DNA of 64,000 bases from UBA7477 sp045602925 (GTDB lineage: Bacteria > Bacillota > Clostridia > Oscillospirales > Ruminococcaceae): contig JAZSCN010000026.1 in NCBI GenBank assembly GCA_045602925.1, positions 1 through 64,000 on the forward strand, written 5' to 3'. Made by a program: the position numbers and the translations under genes. The notes under the pieces were generated by a model. It saw only the letters and a program-made list of their open reading frames with translations, did no database searches and was not told the origin of the DNA. How positions within the stretch are numbered: position 1 is the first letter of the stretch; every line of letters begins with the position of its first letter. Shown here one piece after another: positions 32,312-40,739 of the stretch.

Positions 32312-33493
32312 TTAGAGAGTAGCTTTTGAAGCTATTGTGTAAATTTCTGTAACAGCTGCCTTGTCAAGAGGAACAAAGCCGTATCTTACACCGTCGCCAA
32401 CGCCAAGCTTTTCAACAAGCACAGGGATATCCTCAGCCTTTGCGCCAAGCTCTTCAAAGTTAATCGGCATACCAATGCTGTGAAGGAAGCTTCTGAAACG
32501 CTTGATACCCTCAAGAGCAGTAGCCTTAGGATTTTCAAAATTCATCTGGCAACCGAAAACTCTTGTAGCCATCTGACAGAAACGCATAATGTTATGCTCA
32601 CAAACAAACTCCATCCAAGCAGGCATAACAACAGCAAGACCTGCACCGTGAGCTACGTCATAAAGTCCTGAAAGCTCGTGCTCTAGGCCGTGGCTGTTCC
32701 AATCCTGGCTTCTGCCTACGCCGACGATGTCATTATGTGCAACAGTGCCTGCCCACATAATGTTTGCTCTTGCCTCGTAGTTGTTAGGGTCTTCGATAAC
32801 ACGAGGAGTTTCCTTAACCATAGTGATTAAGATAGCCTCGCAAAGTCTGTCTGTGATTTCTACTTCAGGAGTGTTTGTGAAGTATCTTTCAAAAACGTGT
32901 GCCATAATGTCTGTAGCACCACAAGCTGTCTGATATGGTGGGAGAGTCTGTGTAAGCTCAGGGTTGAGTACAGAGAAGCGAGGTCTTAGCATATCTGAGC
33001 CAACGTCACGCTTGAGCATACCCTCCTCCTTTGTAACAACAGAAGCGCCAGAGCCTTCACTACCTGCAGCTGCAATAGTAAGAACAGTACCGATAGGCAG
33101 TGCCTTTTCTACAGGCTTGCCTGTGCCGTAAAAGTCCCAGAAATCTCCGTCATAAGGAACACCGAGTGCGATACCCTTAGAGGAGTCTATGCAGGAGCCG
33201 CCACCTACAGAAAGTATAAAGTCAACGTTCTCCTTGCGACAAAGCTCAATGCCCTCGTAGATGAGTGTATCTCTAGGGTTTGGCTTTACGCCACCAAGTG
33301 TAACGTAGGTTACGCCACTATTTTCAAGCGACTTGCAGACTCTATCGAGGAGTCCTGACTTTACTGCTGAGCCTGAACCGTAATGTACGAGAACACGGCT
33401 ACCACCATACTTCTTTACAAGCTCGCCAACCTGATTTTCCATTCCCTTACCGAATACGAACTGAGTCGGACTGTAAAAGCTAAAATTATCCAT
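32312..33493 (-). CDS. Iron-containing alcohol dehydrogenase (BdhA/YugJ type)
   Basis: A 393-residue group III alcohol dehydrogenase, probably NADH- or NADPH-dependent and acting on butanol-like or other primary alcohols. Metal ligands are visible as Asp/His in CGATDIMAHVFE and His in EHELSGLYDVAHGAGLAV. The N-terminal nucleotide fold contains VHYGSGSAVKSGL, and GGGSCIDSSKG is the typical phosphate-binding loop. The start is the ATG at 33493 with GGAGGT 10 nt upstream. It is followed by an SDR gene, suggesting joint metabolism of one substrate (inference). Confidence 0.92.
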   Translation of the reverse strand: MDNFSFYSPTQFVFGKGMENQVGELVKKYGGSRVLVHYGSGSAVKSGLLDRVCKSLENSGVTYVTLGGVKPNPRDTLIYEGIELCRKENVDFILSVGGGSCIDSSKGIALGVPYDGDFWDFYGTGKPVEKALPIGTVLTIAAAGSEGSGASVVTKEEGMLKRDVGSDMLRPRFSVLNPELTQTLPPYQTACGATDIMAHVFERYFTNTPEVEITDRLCEAILITMVKETPRVIEDPNNYEARANIMWAGTVAHNDIVGVGRSQDWNSHGLEHELSGLYDVAHGAGLAVVMPAWMEFVCEHNIMRFCQMATRVFGCQMNFENPKATALEGIKRFRSFLHSIGMPINFEELGAKAEDIPVLVEKLGVGDGVRYGFVPLDKAAVTEIYTIASKATL

Positions 33494-33529
33494 AATATAA
33501 AATACCTCCATTGTAAAATTCCTATGTTA

Positions 33530-33558
33530 AATGTAGCATGATTACATCTTCAAGTCAA
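33530..33558 (-). promoter_or_regulatory. Promoter of alcohol dehydrogenase-SDR operon
   Basis: Minus strand: TTGACT (33553-33558), 17-bp spacer, TACATT (33530-33535). Confidence 0.55.
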
Positions 33559-33645
33559 GACGATTTTTATTAAGTTTGCACGAAGAAGATAGCGCAAATG
33601 AAATTTTGGTACGAAATTTGAAATAATAGTCAAAGCTTTGCTTGA

Positions 33646-33674
33646 TTGACAAAGTGCATTTCGTGGGCTATAAT
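33646..33674 (+). promoter_or_regulatory. Consensus promoter of thrB-azlCD operon
   Basis: Perfect TTGACA (33646-33651), 17-bp spacer, TATAAT (33669-33674). Confidence 0.85.
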
Positions 33675-33718
33675 GTAATGTGGATTTAAACTATAGCTGA
33701 ATGGAGTAACAGAATGAA

Positions 33719-34606
33719 ATGATAAAGATTCGTATCCCCGCAACAAGTGCAAACCTCGGAGCAGGCTTTGACGCTCTCGGACTTGCCCTTAGTATGTATA
33801 ACTATGTCGAAATGGAGGAAAGCGACAGGATAGAGATTACCTCTGCCGACAACACCGCCGTTCCGACCGACGAGAAAAATATGGTCTACACAGCCGCAAA
33901 GGATCTCTACGAGGTGTGTGGAAAGAAGCTTTCGGGGCTTAAAATAATTCAGACGAACAATATCCCTATGACAAGAGGGCTCGGCTCATCGTCAGCTTGT
34001 ATCGTGGCAGGGCTTGTGGGCGCAAACACGCTTCTTGGGAAGCCCCTTTCTGATGACGATATCGTAAACCTCTCCGCACAGATTGAAGGACACCCCGACA
34101 ACACAGCCCCTGCACTTTTAGGTGGAATTGTTACAGCCGTTTTTGACGGAAGGAAGGTGCACTGGGTAAAGCAGGAGGTCTACACAAAGCTAAAGCTCGT
34201 GGCGATTATCCCTGACTTTGAGCTTTCGACAGAGAAGGCGAGAGCCTGCCTGCCAAAGCAGATTGATTTCAAGGACGCTGTTTACAACCTCTCAAGAGCC
34301 GCACTTTTCTCATCGTCGCTTTTAACAGGCAAGTTTGAAAACCTTAAAACAGGTGTTGACGACAGACTGCACCAGCCGTACAGAATGGGGCTTATCCCGG
34401 GTGCGAAGGATGTTTTTGATATTGCCTACACACACGGCGCATATGCGGCATATATAAGCGGTGCAGGTCCTACAATTATGGCAATTGCCGACGAGGAAAA
34501 CGAGTTCTTCGCAGGCAAGCTCAGATTCTCCCTCGAATCTGCTGGTCTTGGAAGCTGGCAGGTGTGCGAGCTTAAAATTGACAACGAGGGAACAACTTTG
34601 ATATAA
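33719..34606 (+). CDS. thrB: Homoserine kinase
   Basis: A 295-residue GHMP-superfamily kinase that phosphorylates homoserine for threonine synthesis. The GHMP motif 1 (ATSANLGAGFDALG) is at the N-terminus, the ATP-binding motif 2 (RGLGSSSACIVAGL) near residue 90, and motif 3 (ISGAGPTIMA) near residue 246. Length is normal. Start at the ATG 33719, with GGAG upstream. It is 16 nt before azlC, so threonine synthesis and a branched-chain amino acid exporter appear co-expressed. Confidence 0.95.
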   Translation: MIKIRIPATSANLGAGFDALGLALSMYNYVEMEESDRIEITSADNTAVPTDEKNMVYTAAKDLYEVCGKKLSGLKIIQTNNIPMTRGLGSSSACIVAGLVGANTLLGKPLSDDDIVNLSAQIEGHPDNTAPALLGGIVTAVFDGRKVHWVKQEVYTKLKLVAIIPDFELSTEKARACLPKQIDFKDAVYNLSRAALFSSSLLTGKFENLKTGVDDRLHQPYRMGLIPGAKDVFDIAYTHGAYAAYISGAGPTIMAIADEENEFFAGKLRFSLESAGLGSWQVCELKIDNEGTTLI

Positions 34607-34621
34607 TCCCGGTGATATAAA

Positions 34622-35332
34622 ATGCTTTCAAAATTCTTAAAAGGTCTCAGAGACGGAATACCTATAGCTCTGGGATACCTGTCTGTGTCCTTCACCTTCG
34701 GAATGAAGGCGGTTGCAGACGGACTGTACTGGTGGCAGGCGCCTCTGATTTCTATGACAAACCTCACTTCTGCAGGACAGTTTGCAGGACTTTCGGTAAT
34801 GGCGGCAAGCGGCCCGCTCGTAGAAATCGCTTTAACTCAGCTTGTAATAAATATGCGATACGCACTTATGTCGCTTTCGCTCACGCAGAAGGTCGACAAG
34901 AGCTTTTCAAGACTCAAGAGGTGGCTGTGCGGCTTCGGTATGACAGACGAGATTTTTGCCGTAGCAAGCGGAAAGCTCCACAGCGTGACTGCATCGTATA
35001 TGGCAGGACTTATCGTTACTCCGTTTATCGGCTGGTCAACGGGAACTCTCCTCGGTGCAGTTGCGGGAAATGTTCTCCCTGCGGCTGTTCAGTCGGCTCT
35101 GTCTGTTGCAATATACGGAATGTTCATAGCTATATTTGTTCCGCCTATGAAAAAGACAAGGGCTGTAACGGTCGTTGTCGCAATAGGCGCCCTGATGAGC
35201 TGTGCGTTCAGATTCCTGCCTGTGCTCAATAGCGTGTCGGCAGGCTTTTCAATTATCATCTGTGCTGTAGTTGCCGCCGGTGTCGGTGCGTGGCTTTTCC
35301 CGATTGATGACGGAAAGGAGGCGCAGGTATGA
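34622..35332 (+). CDS. azlC: AzlC family amino acid exporter subunit
   Basis: A 236-residue integral membrane protein of the AzlC/YgaZ family with about seven to eight membrane helices. Together with AzlD it exports branched-chain amino acids or analogues. The N-terminal GIPIALGYLSVSFTFG segment and the NMRYALMSLS motif are characteristic. It overlaps azlD by 4 bp (ATGA), which fits a two-subunit transporter. Placement behind thrB suggests that the cell exports an amino acid made from the same precursor pool; substrate is inference. Confidence 0.92.
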   Translation: MLSKFLKGLRDGIPIALGYLSVSFTFGMKAVADGLYWWQAPLISMTNLTSAGQFAGLSVMAASGPLVEIALTQLVINMRYALMSLSLTQKVDKSFSRLKRWLCGFGMTDEIFAVASGKLHSVTASYMAGLIVTPFIGWSTGTLLGAVAGNVLPAAVQSALSVAIYGMFIAIFVPPMKKTRAVTVVVAIGALMSCAFRFLPVLNSVSAGFSIIICAVVAAGVGAWLFPIDDGKEAQV

Positions 35333-35649
35333 GTTCACTCGCTTTCTTTAAGTACTTAGTCGTAATGGCACTCGTTACCTATCTCATAAGGGCAGTGCCG
35401 TTTGCAATGTTCAACAGGAAGATTAAAAGCAGATTTGTTCGAAGCTTCTTAGAGTATGTCCCGTTCGCCGTGCTGTCGGCTATGACTATCCCCGATATCT
35501 TCTTCGCAACCGATATGCTCCTGTCTTCTGTCATCGCTCTGCTTGTCGCAGTTGCCCTCGCATATAAGGAGAAAAGCCTCCTCACAGTCGCCGTCTTCTC
35601 CTGCGTCTCGGTCTATGTCACCGAATTTATCGCCTCAATCCTAAAGTAA
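35329..35649 (+). CDS. azlD: AzlD family amino acid exporter subunit
   Basis: A 106-residue membrane protein with about four helices, the small partner of AzlC (YgaH/AzlD family). The conserved TYLIRAVPFAMF near the N-terminus and YVPFAVLSAM segment are present. The start codon overlaps the azlC stop by 4 bp. Length is normal for the family. It is the last gene of the operon; the repeat element beginning just downstream has hairpins that may terminate transcription. Confidence 0.92.
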   Translation: MSSLAFFKYLVVMALVTYLIRAVPFAMFNRKIKSRFVRSFLEYVPFAVLSAMTIPDIFFATDMLLSSVIALLVAVALAYKEKSLLTVAVFSCVSVYVTEFIASILK

Positions 35650-35650
35650 A

Positions 35651-35758
35651 ATGGATAGTATACATACAAAGGCTTGTGTGTGTCTATTGAGGAAAACCCT
35701 TTTGAAAAAGGGTTTTCCCCCGATAAATACATATAAGCTTCTATATGTATACTGTCCT
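35651..35758. repeat. MITE-like inverted-repeat element, copy 2 (short form)
   Basis: A ~108-bp hairpin-forming element lying between azlD and the end of the convergent permease gene. Imperfect terminal repeats run 35651-35682 and 35727-35758. The central hairpin shares a 31-nt identical core (35684-35714) and an adjoining 14-nt segment (35714-35727) with copy 1 at 55-85 and 257-270. In copy 1 these segments are about 170 bp apart; here they are joined, as if by internal deletion. It probably doubles as a bidirectional terminator. Confidence 0.65.
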
Positions 35759-36864
35759 TAGTATTCGGTGATATCTGCTTTTTTGATTTGTTTTACTCTA
35801 CAGAGGATAAGCGGGACAAGGCTCACGAGGTTACAGATAAGGACACCTGCGAGAGCGAGCGGGTGGAAGTAATTGAGGTAGAGTCCCTTCGGGTAGAGCG
35901 CGAGGTTATTGAAGAGGTACAAAAAGAGCATTGTTACGGAGCCACCGATTACGACAGCGATTATATCGCTTATGATAAGCTCCATAGCGAGCTTGCGGAG
36001 GATTTTCTTCTTGCTTATACCGATAGCACGGTAAACAGCAATCTCGTAGTTTCTCTTCTGGTACATACCTGCAAAGGCTGTGTTTATGGTGATTGCGATA
36101 ATAACAGACACGAGGATTACGATAAAACTGAAGATAAAGTAGAATGCCGAGAACTGCGAGTCTATATCTTCCATAGTGGTGCCGCCGACGAAGATATCGT
36201 ATTTAGCACCCAGCGTCATTGCCTTTGCTCTGAGAGCGTCGCCTGTTATAGTCTTGCCGTAGAGATAAATAGCCTTATCGCTGGTTCTGTCTGAAATCAT
36301 ATAAGCGGCATATCCGTCCTGGTCTGTTATGTAATCAACGGTCAGAGTGTAGCCCTCATAAACGTTATAAAGCTCGCTTTTTTCAAACTCGTCGATTGTA
36401 TCGCCAAGCTCAAGACCTAAGTTCTTTGCGAGCAATTCAGAAAGAACAAGGCTTCCTGTCTTAAGCTTTGAGTAGTCGACCTCAATGTCTAAATATTCGC
36501 AGTGCTTTTTAAAATCCTCAACCGAGCCGAAGGTCATATGGTTTGAGCTGCAGGTAAAATTCATTACCGTATCCCAGTTGAAATACGCCATATTCGGAGC
36601 ATAATAAATATAATCGAGTGTTTCATCTGCCTTGACCTCTGCCATAAACTCGTCCATATGGCTTTCTCTTTTCTTTGCACCTGAAACATCAATCATATAC
36701 ACGCAGTGGTCGTTTGTATAAGCCAGCGACTCAAAGGTTGAAGGCGGGCCAGTTACATAGAGTCCGCCGACGTAAATAACAGAGCTTAGCATAAGCATCA
36801 GCATCAGCAGTATACAGCGTGACTTGTTCTGCTTTATGTAGTAAAGTGGTGAGAATGGACTCAT
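35758..36864 (-). CDS. FtsX-like ABC transporter permease
   Basis: A 368-residue permease with one N-terminal membrane helix (about 20-38), a large extracellular domain (about 40-235), and three C-terminal helices of the FtsX/MacB fold (about 240-362). The segment MYQKRNYEIAVYRAIGISKKKI between helices 2 and 3 is the usual coupling motif. The start at 36864 overlaps the ATPase stop by 4 bp and has GGAGG upstream. With the second permease (37560-38726) it likely forms a heterodimeric MacB-type exporter or mechanotransmitter. Substrate unknown. Confidence 0.88.
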   Translation of the reverse strand: MSPFSPLYYIKQNKSRCILLMLMLMLSSVIYVGGLYVTGPPSTFESLAYTNDHCVYMIDVSGAKKRESHMDEFMAEVKADETLDYIYYAPNMAYFNWDTVMNFTCSSNHMTFGSVEDFKKHCEYLDIEVDYSKLKTGSLVLSELLAKNLGLELGDTIDEFEKSELYNVYEGYTLTVDYITDQDGYAAYMISDRTSDKAIYLYGKTITGDALRAKAMTLGAKYDIFVGGTTMEDIDSQFSAFYFIFSFIVILVSVIIAITINTAFAGMYQKRNYEIAVYRAIGISKKKILRKLAMELIISDIIAVVIGGSVTMLFLYLFNNLALYPKGLYLNYFHPLALAGVLICNLVSLVPLILCRVKQIKKADITEY

Positions 36865-37538
36865 ATCTCGCTTGCCTCCTTGATAGCACTGATGTCGCCG
36901 TCCCACATTTCTATAACGCTGTCCGCATCCTTTAAGATAGAACGGTCGTGGGTGATAACAAGCACGAGATTATCCTTTGAGTATTCCTTTAAAATCTCCA
37001 TTACAAGAAATGCGTTGTCGTGGTCAAGAGCGGCTGTCGGCTCGTCTGCAAACAGTACCTTAGGGCTGTTAATCATGGCTCTTGCAATAGCCGTTCTCTG
37101 TCGCTGTCCGCCCGAAAGCTTCGAGGGACGCTTTGAGATTTCCTTACTTCCAAGCCCGAAGGAGGAGAGAAGCTCTGTCGCCTTCTTTACAGTGTCTGCA
37201 CCGCCCTTTGCCGCAGCAACAGTAACGTTATCGAGTGCCGACATATAAGGCACGAGGAAATGTCTCTGGAACACAAAGCCGAATTCGTCACGTCTTACTG
37301 TTTCACGCTCTGAGTCACGCAGAGCAGTAAGCTCTTTGCCGTTATAGAGAATGTTTCCGCTTGTCGGATTCTTAAGAGTTGAAAGGCAGTACATAAGTGT
37401 GGACTTTCCCGAACCTGAAGGTCCGATGATACCTATGAGCCCCTTGTCCGGCAGGGTGAGGTCAAAGCCCTTGAGTGCGTATACCTTTTCTGCCTTGTCC
37501 ATATCATAAATCATTGTAATATTCTTTATTTCAAACAT
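36861..37538 (-). CDS. ABC transporter ATP-binding protein (MacB/LolD type)
   Basis: A 225-residue ABC ATPase. Walker A is GPSGSGKST (about residues 39-47), the signature is LSGGQRQRTAIARA, Walker B is VLFADEPTAALD, and the switch His is in VITHD. The sequence belongs to the LolD/MacB/FtsE group that works with FtsX-like permeases. It is between two permease genes in one operon, under the probable control of the adjacent NarL-type two-component system. Confidence 0.94.
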   Translation of the reverse strand: MFEIKNITMIYDMDKAEKVYALKGFDLTLPDKGLIGIIGPSGSGKSTLMYCLSTLKNPTSGNILYNGKELTALRDSERETVRRDEFGFVFQRHFLVPYMSALDNVTVAAAKGGADTVKKATELLSSFGLGSKEISKRPSKLSGGQRQRTAIARAMINSPKVLFADEPTAALDHDNAFLVMEILKEYSKDNLVLVITHDRSILKDADSVIEMWDGDISAIKEASEI

Positions 37539-37559
37539 AAGTCGTATCCCCTCAAATAA

Positions 37560-38726
37560 TTAGTAAAGGTCGTCGCCAAGTGCGTCGATTGTTTTTATTC
37601 TGTAAAGTGCGTAGCGTACAGGAATCTGAAGTATCGCAAAGAACACGAGGAAGTCACGGAGAACATCCTTTATCGCCTCTGTGTCAAGAGAATTACCGAG
37701 AAGTCCCGACGGCGTAATATAAAGAACGTTGATAAGGAAAACTGACAGTGCCGTTATTGCCGCACCGATAACAAGTGACAGAATAAATGTGAAAGAAAGC
37801 TCTCGCATAATTGAGAGATATATCGACTTTCTTGAGTAGCCTATCGAAGCATACAGACACCATTCGCTGTGTCTGTCACGCAGGAAGGTTATGTAGATTA
37901 CGCAAAGTGCAACGCACATTAAAATTACAATTCCGACATACACGATATTTGTAGAGCCTTCGATTGCGTCAACCATATTCTTCTGGTAATCTTCCGTAGC
38001 ACTTTCGTAGTCTGTCCAGTACATAGCGTTTGAATCGAGCTTTACACCTATAGTCGCAAGCTCATTTTTGAGGTTTGTGATTCCTTCAGAGAAGATGAAA
38101 ATCTGCTTTGCTGAGTCATCATCGGGATGTGGTGTACCGCAGATGAGGTTGTAGTCGCTTTCAACAACGCCGACAATTTTATAGAGTGTGTAGTATTTAA
38201 CCTCGTCGCCGATTTTGTAGCCGTTGTTTTTCATGGTCATGCTGTCGATAAGCACTTCTCCGTCACCCTCAGGCATTCTGCCCTCGATGAGCTTTGCGTC
38301 ATAGAATCCGAGGTATTCCTCTATGTACTGCTTATCCATAAGCGCACCCTCGAAGTACCAGGACGCAAAAAGTGCCCTGAGCTCTCCGTCTATTACCAGA
38401 GCGGGAAAAGCTCTTTTTACCTTGTCGCAATCATTTTCAATCTTCTGAGCGAGCTTTTCGATTTCAGCGTTAAAGAGTGCTACGCCCTCGTCATAGGTTT
38501 CAACTACAGTATCTTCGCCTATAAGTAAATCCATATCGTTGTAGCTAAGATACTGCATTACTTTCGGCACCTCGTAGCAAAGCGGTTTTACCGTTTCCAT
38601 AGAAATACCCAGCAGGAAGCTGGTGAGGTAGTTGAGCATAATACAAAGCGTTAAGCTGATTATGAGCGTTGCAACACGCTTTTTGTTGTTTTTAAGGTAT
38701 GTCCTTGCATACAGCGTCTGTGACAT
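37560..38726 (-). CDS. FtsX-like ABC transporter permease
   Basis: A 388-residue permease with an N-terminal membrane helix (about 17-38), a large extracellular domain (about 40-250) and three C-terminal helices (about 255-380) of the FtsX fold. The coupling segment RDRHSEWCLYASIGYSRKSI lies after helix 2. It is the first gene after the two-component system and pairs with the second permease and ATPase. A possible regulatory or terminator repeat lies just upstream (38785-38822). No substrate can be inferred. Confidence 0.87.
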   Translation of the reverse strand: MSQTLYARTYLKNNKKRVATLIISLTLCIMLNYLTSFLLGISMETVKPLCYEVPKVMQYLSYNDMDLLIGEDTVVETYDEGVALFNAEIEKLAQKIENDCDKVKRAFPALVIDGELRALFASWYFEGALMDKQYIEEYLGFYDAKLIEGRMPEGDGEVLIDSMTMKNNGYKIGDEVKYYTLYKIVGVVESDYNLICGTPHPDDDSAKQIFIFSEGITNLKNELATIGVKLDSNAMYWTDYESATEDYQKNMVDAIEGSTNIVYVGIVILMCVALCVIYITFLRDRHSEWCLYASIGYSRKSIYLSIMRELSFTFILSLVIGAAITALSVFLINVLYITPSGLLGNSLDTEAIKDVLRDFLVFFAILQIPVRYALYRIKTIDALGDDLY

Positions 38727-38784
38727 TGTCTATCCCCCTACTTTTGATAATACCATTTTACCACAAATCCGAAAAAAGAAAAAG

Positions 38785-38822
38785 TGACCGCAGTCACATT
38801 CTGACTATGACTGCAGTCACAT
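38785..38822. promoter_or_regulatory. Pair of TGACNGCAGTCACAT palindromic repeats
   Basis: Two 15-nt copies (38785-38799 and 38808-38822; one base differs) spaced 23 bp apart. Each contains the palindrome TGACYGCAGTCA. On the minus strand the pair can also fold as one hairpin followed by T-rich sequence after the response regulator gene. It may be a regulator-binding site ahead of the ABC exporter genes, a terminator, or both. Confidence 0.55.
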
Positions 38823-38825
38823 ATT

Positions 38826-39449
38826 TTATCCGTTTATAGCTACGATAAGCTTCGCTCTGTCGTGTATTCCCGTCTTGTCGTAGATAACGCTTATGTAGTT
38901 CTTGACTGTTCCCTCAGAGATATACAGCTTCTGTGCAATCTGCTTGTTGGAAAGCCCCTGCGACAGCAGAGTAGCGATTTCCTTCTCCCTTGCGGTCATT
39001 TCCTTGAGTATGTCAGGCTCGCTTTTCTGTCCCGACATAAGTGCCGCAAGCCTCTGCATAACCTTCGAGTCGATGACGTTGCGGCCGCTCATTATCTGTG
39101 ATACAGCACCCAGGATTGCGTCCTTTCCGCTGTCCTTGAGAAGATATCCGTCAGCACCGCCCGAGATTGCCTTCGTGATAGTTTCGTCGTCATAGAAGGT
39201 TGTTAGGACAAGTATCTTAATCTCAGGATAATCTCTCCTGAGGTGCGAGATAAGCTCTATTCCGCCCATGCCCTGCATATTTATGTCCACAAGTGCTATA
39301 TCGCAGGATGCTGTTTCAAGTATAGAAAGCGCCTCGTTTCCGTCGTGCGCCATTCCAACCACGTCCATACCGCCTATTGTCAGAATTATCTCAAGACTTT
39401 CAAGCAGCAGCGGTTCATCGTCAACAAGTAAAGCTCTCAGCTTTTCCAT
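38826..39449 (-). CDS. NarL-family response regulator
   Basis: A 207-residue response regulator with an N-terminal receiver domain (about 4-118) and a LuxR-type helix-turn-helix (about 143-205). The phosphoacceptor Asp is in IALVDINMQG (about Asp56), with the switch residues Thr (LTTF) and Lys (LLKD) in place. The HTH signature is EIATLLSQGLSNKQIAQKLYISEGTVKNY. Its start codon overlaps the kinase stop by one base. It likely controls the ABC exporter encoded next. Confidence 0.93.
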   Translation of the reverse strand: MEKLRALLVDDEPLLLESLEIILTIGGMDVVGMAHDGNEALSILETASCDIALVDINMQGMGGIELISHLRRDYPEIKILVLTTFYDDETITKAISGGADGYLLKDSGKDAILGAVSQIMSGRNVIDSKVMQRLAALMSGQKSEPDILKEMTAREKEIATLLSQGLSNKQIAQKLYISEGTVKNYISVIYDKTGIHDRAKLIVAING

Positions 39450-40606
39450 CAGCCTTCCTCCTCAATTATCGGCAGGGTAACAACGCTTTTAAATCCTGCA
39501 GGATTTGAAAACTCCGCCTTTCCGCCGTTTTTCTCACAATATGAAATAAGCTTTTTAAGTCCGAAGCCGCCCTCTATTTTATCAGCGCTGTTGTCACTGC
39601 AAAAGTCGCTCTTTCCGTTGTCCGTAACAGTAAGCTGAAGGTGCTTGCTGCCATAGGTGAGCGATACAAAGAAGGTGTCGGCATTTCCGTGTCTTACGCC
39701 GTTTGAAAGAAGCTCGCTTAAAGCAGAGCAGAAAAACTCCGAGTGAACCGACGGGATAAGCTTGTCGCCGGGGCAGTCGGCAGTTGTAATTCTGACCTTG
39801 ATTTTCGTGTCCATAGTAAAGCTGTGACAAATTGATTCAAGGCTGTCACAAAGGTCGCTTAAAGGAGCAGGCTTGTCCTCGCTGTCTAAAACCCTTACCG
39901 CACGCCTTATAGAAGCAAGACTGCCTCTGATACGCTCGTTTGCACTGCCGAGCTTTTCCCTTGCCTTGTCGGGATTTGTGTCAAAGAGCATATCTGCCGC
40001 ATCAAGAGTCATTATCGCCGCAGTTATAGAATGGCCGACGCTGTTGTGAATATTTCGGCTTATGTTTTCTCGTTCCTCAAGTCTTGCGTTTCTGTCAGAG
40101 AGATAATTCTTTATTCTCAGCTCCTCGTTGAGCTTTTTCTCGCTTAGCTCACCTAAGGCGCATACGCTTACCGAATGGCTGAGCCTGTCCTTTGTGTCAA
40201 AGTAGTGTACGATAAGCTTTTCTGTCGCATAGAGTATTGCGGATATAACAGTGATAATTGCCGAATAGAAAAGCACGCTGTACAGCGTTTCGCCCTTTAT
40301 CAGACCGCTTGTTAATAAAAACAGGGCAGGGGTAAAAATCCTCAGAGAGTCGTGCTTTGGCGTACTTATGCGGCTCACAAGCAGGAAGCAGAATGGGTTT
40401 TGCGAGAATACGCCGTGAATCACAGAGCCTGTAAGCTGTAACACAGTCAGAGGAATGCTGAAGCTGTCGCTGATGCTCTGTAGAGTGAGTACCGTTATGA
40501 GCAGGGCAAAGGAAATAACAACTGCTGTTTCGTACAGGGGTGAAGCAAAGAAAGTCAGCACTATGAGCATAACAATGCTGACAATGTACTCGATTGACCT
40601 TTTCAT
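39449..40606 (-). CDS. Sensor histidine kinase (HisKA_3, DesK/LiaS type)
   Basis: A 385-residue membrane sensor with about five hydrophobic segments in its first 150 residues and no clear extracellular domain, so it may sense membrane state. The phosphoacceptor His lies in ISRNIHNSVGHSIT (HisKA_3 box), and the ATPase has the N-box (LSELLSNGVRHG) and G motifs (VTDNGKS and GGFGLKKL). I start at the ATG at 40606, which has AGAGGGTG upstream; the frame opens further up without support. It pairs with the NarL-type regulator. Confidence 0.9.
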   Translation of the reverse strand: MKRSIEYIVSIVMLIVLTFFASPLYETAVVISFALLITVLTLQSISDSFSIPLTVLQLTGSVIHGVFSQNPFCFLLVSRISTPKHDSLRIFTPALFLLTSGLIKGETLYSVLFYSAIITVISAILYATEKLIVHYFDTKDRLSHSVSVCALGELSEKKLNEELRIKNYLSDRNARLEERENISRNIHNSVGHSITAAIMTLDAADMLFDTNPDKAREKLGSANERIRGSLASIRRAVRVLDSEDKPAPLSDLCDSLESICHSFTMDTKIKVRITTADCPGDKLIPSVHSEFFCSALSELLSNGVRHGNADTFFVSLTYGSKHLQLTVTDNGKSDFCSDNSADKIEGGFGLKKLISYCEKNGGKAEFSNPAGFKSVVTLPIIEEEG

Positions 40607-40694
40607 ATTCTTCACCCTCTCCATAAAGCAATTACATATTACTAATATACCACAAATCAATCCATAATGGAAGTAGTGGGGAGAAATTTGTTTC

Positions 40695-40728
40695 AAAAAA
40701 CGGACCCTGCATATAAGCAAGGTCCGTT
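40695..40728 (-). terminator. Terminator of polyamine operon
   Basis: Minus-strand hairpin AACGGACC (40721-40728 side) with GGTCCGTT (40699-40706 side), followed by TTTTTT, 12 nt after the nspC stop. Confidence 0.85.
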
Positions 40729-40739
40729 ATTAAAGATGC

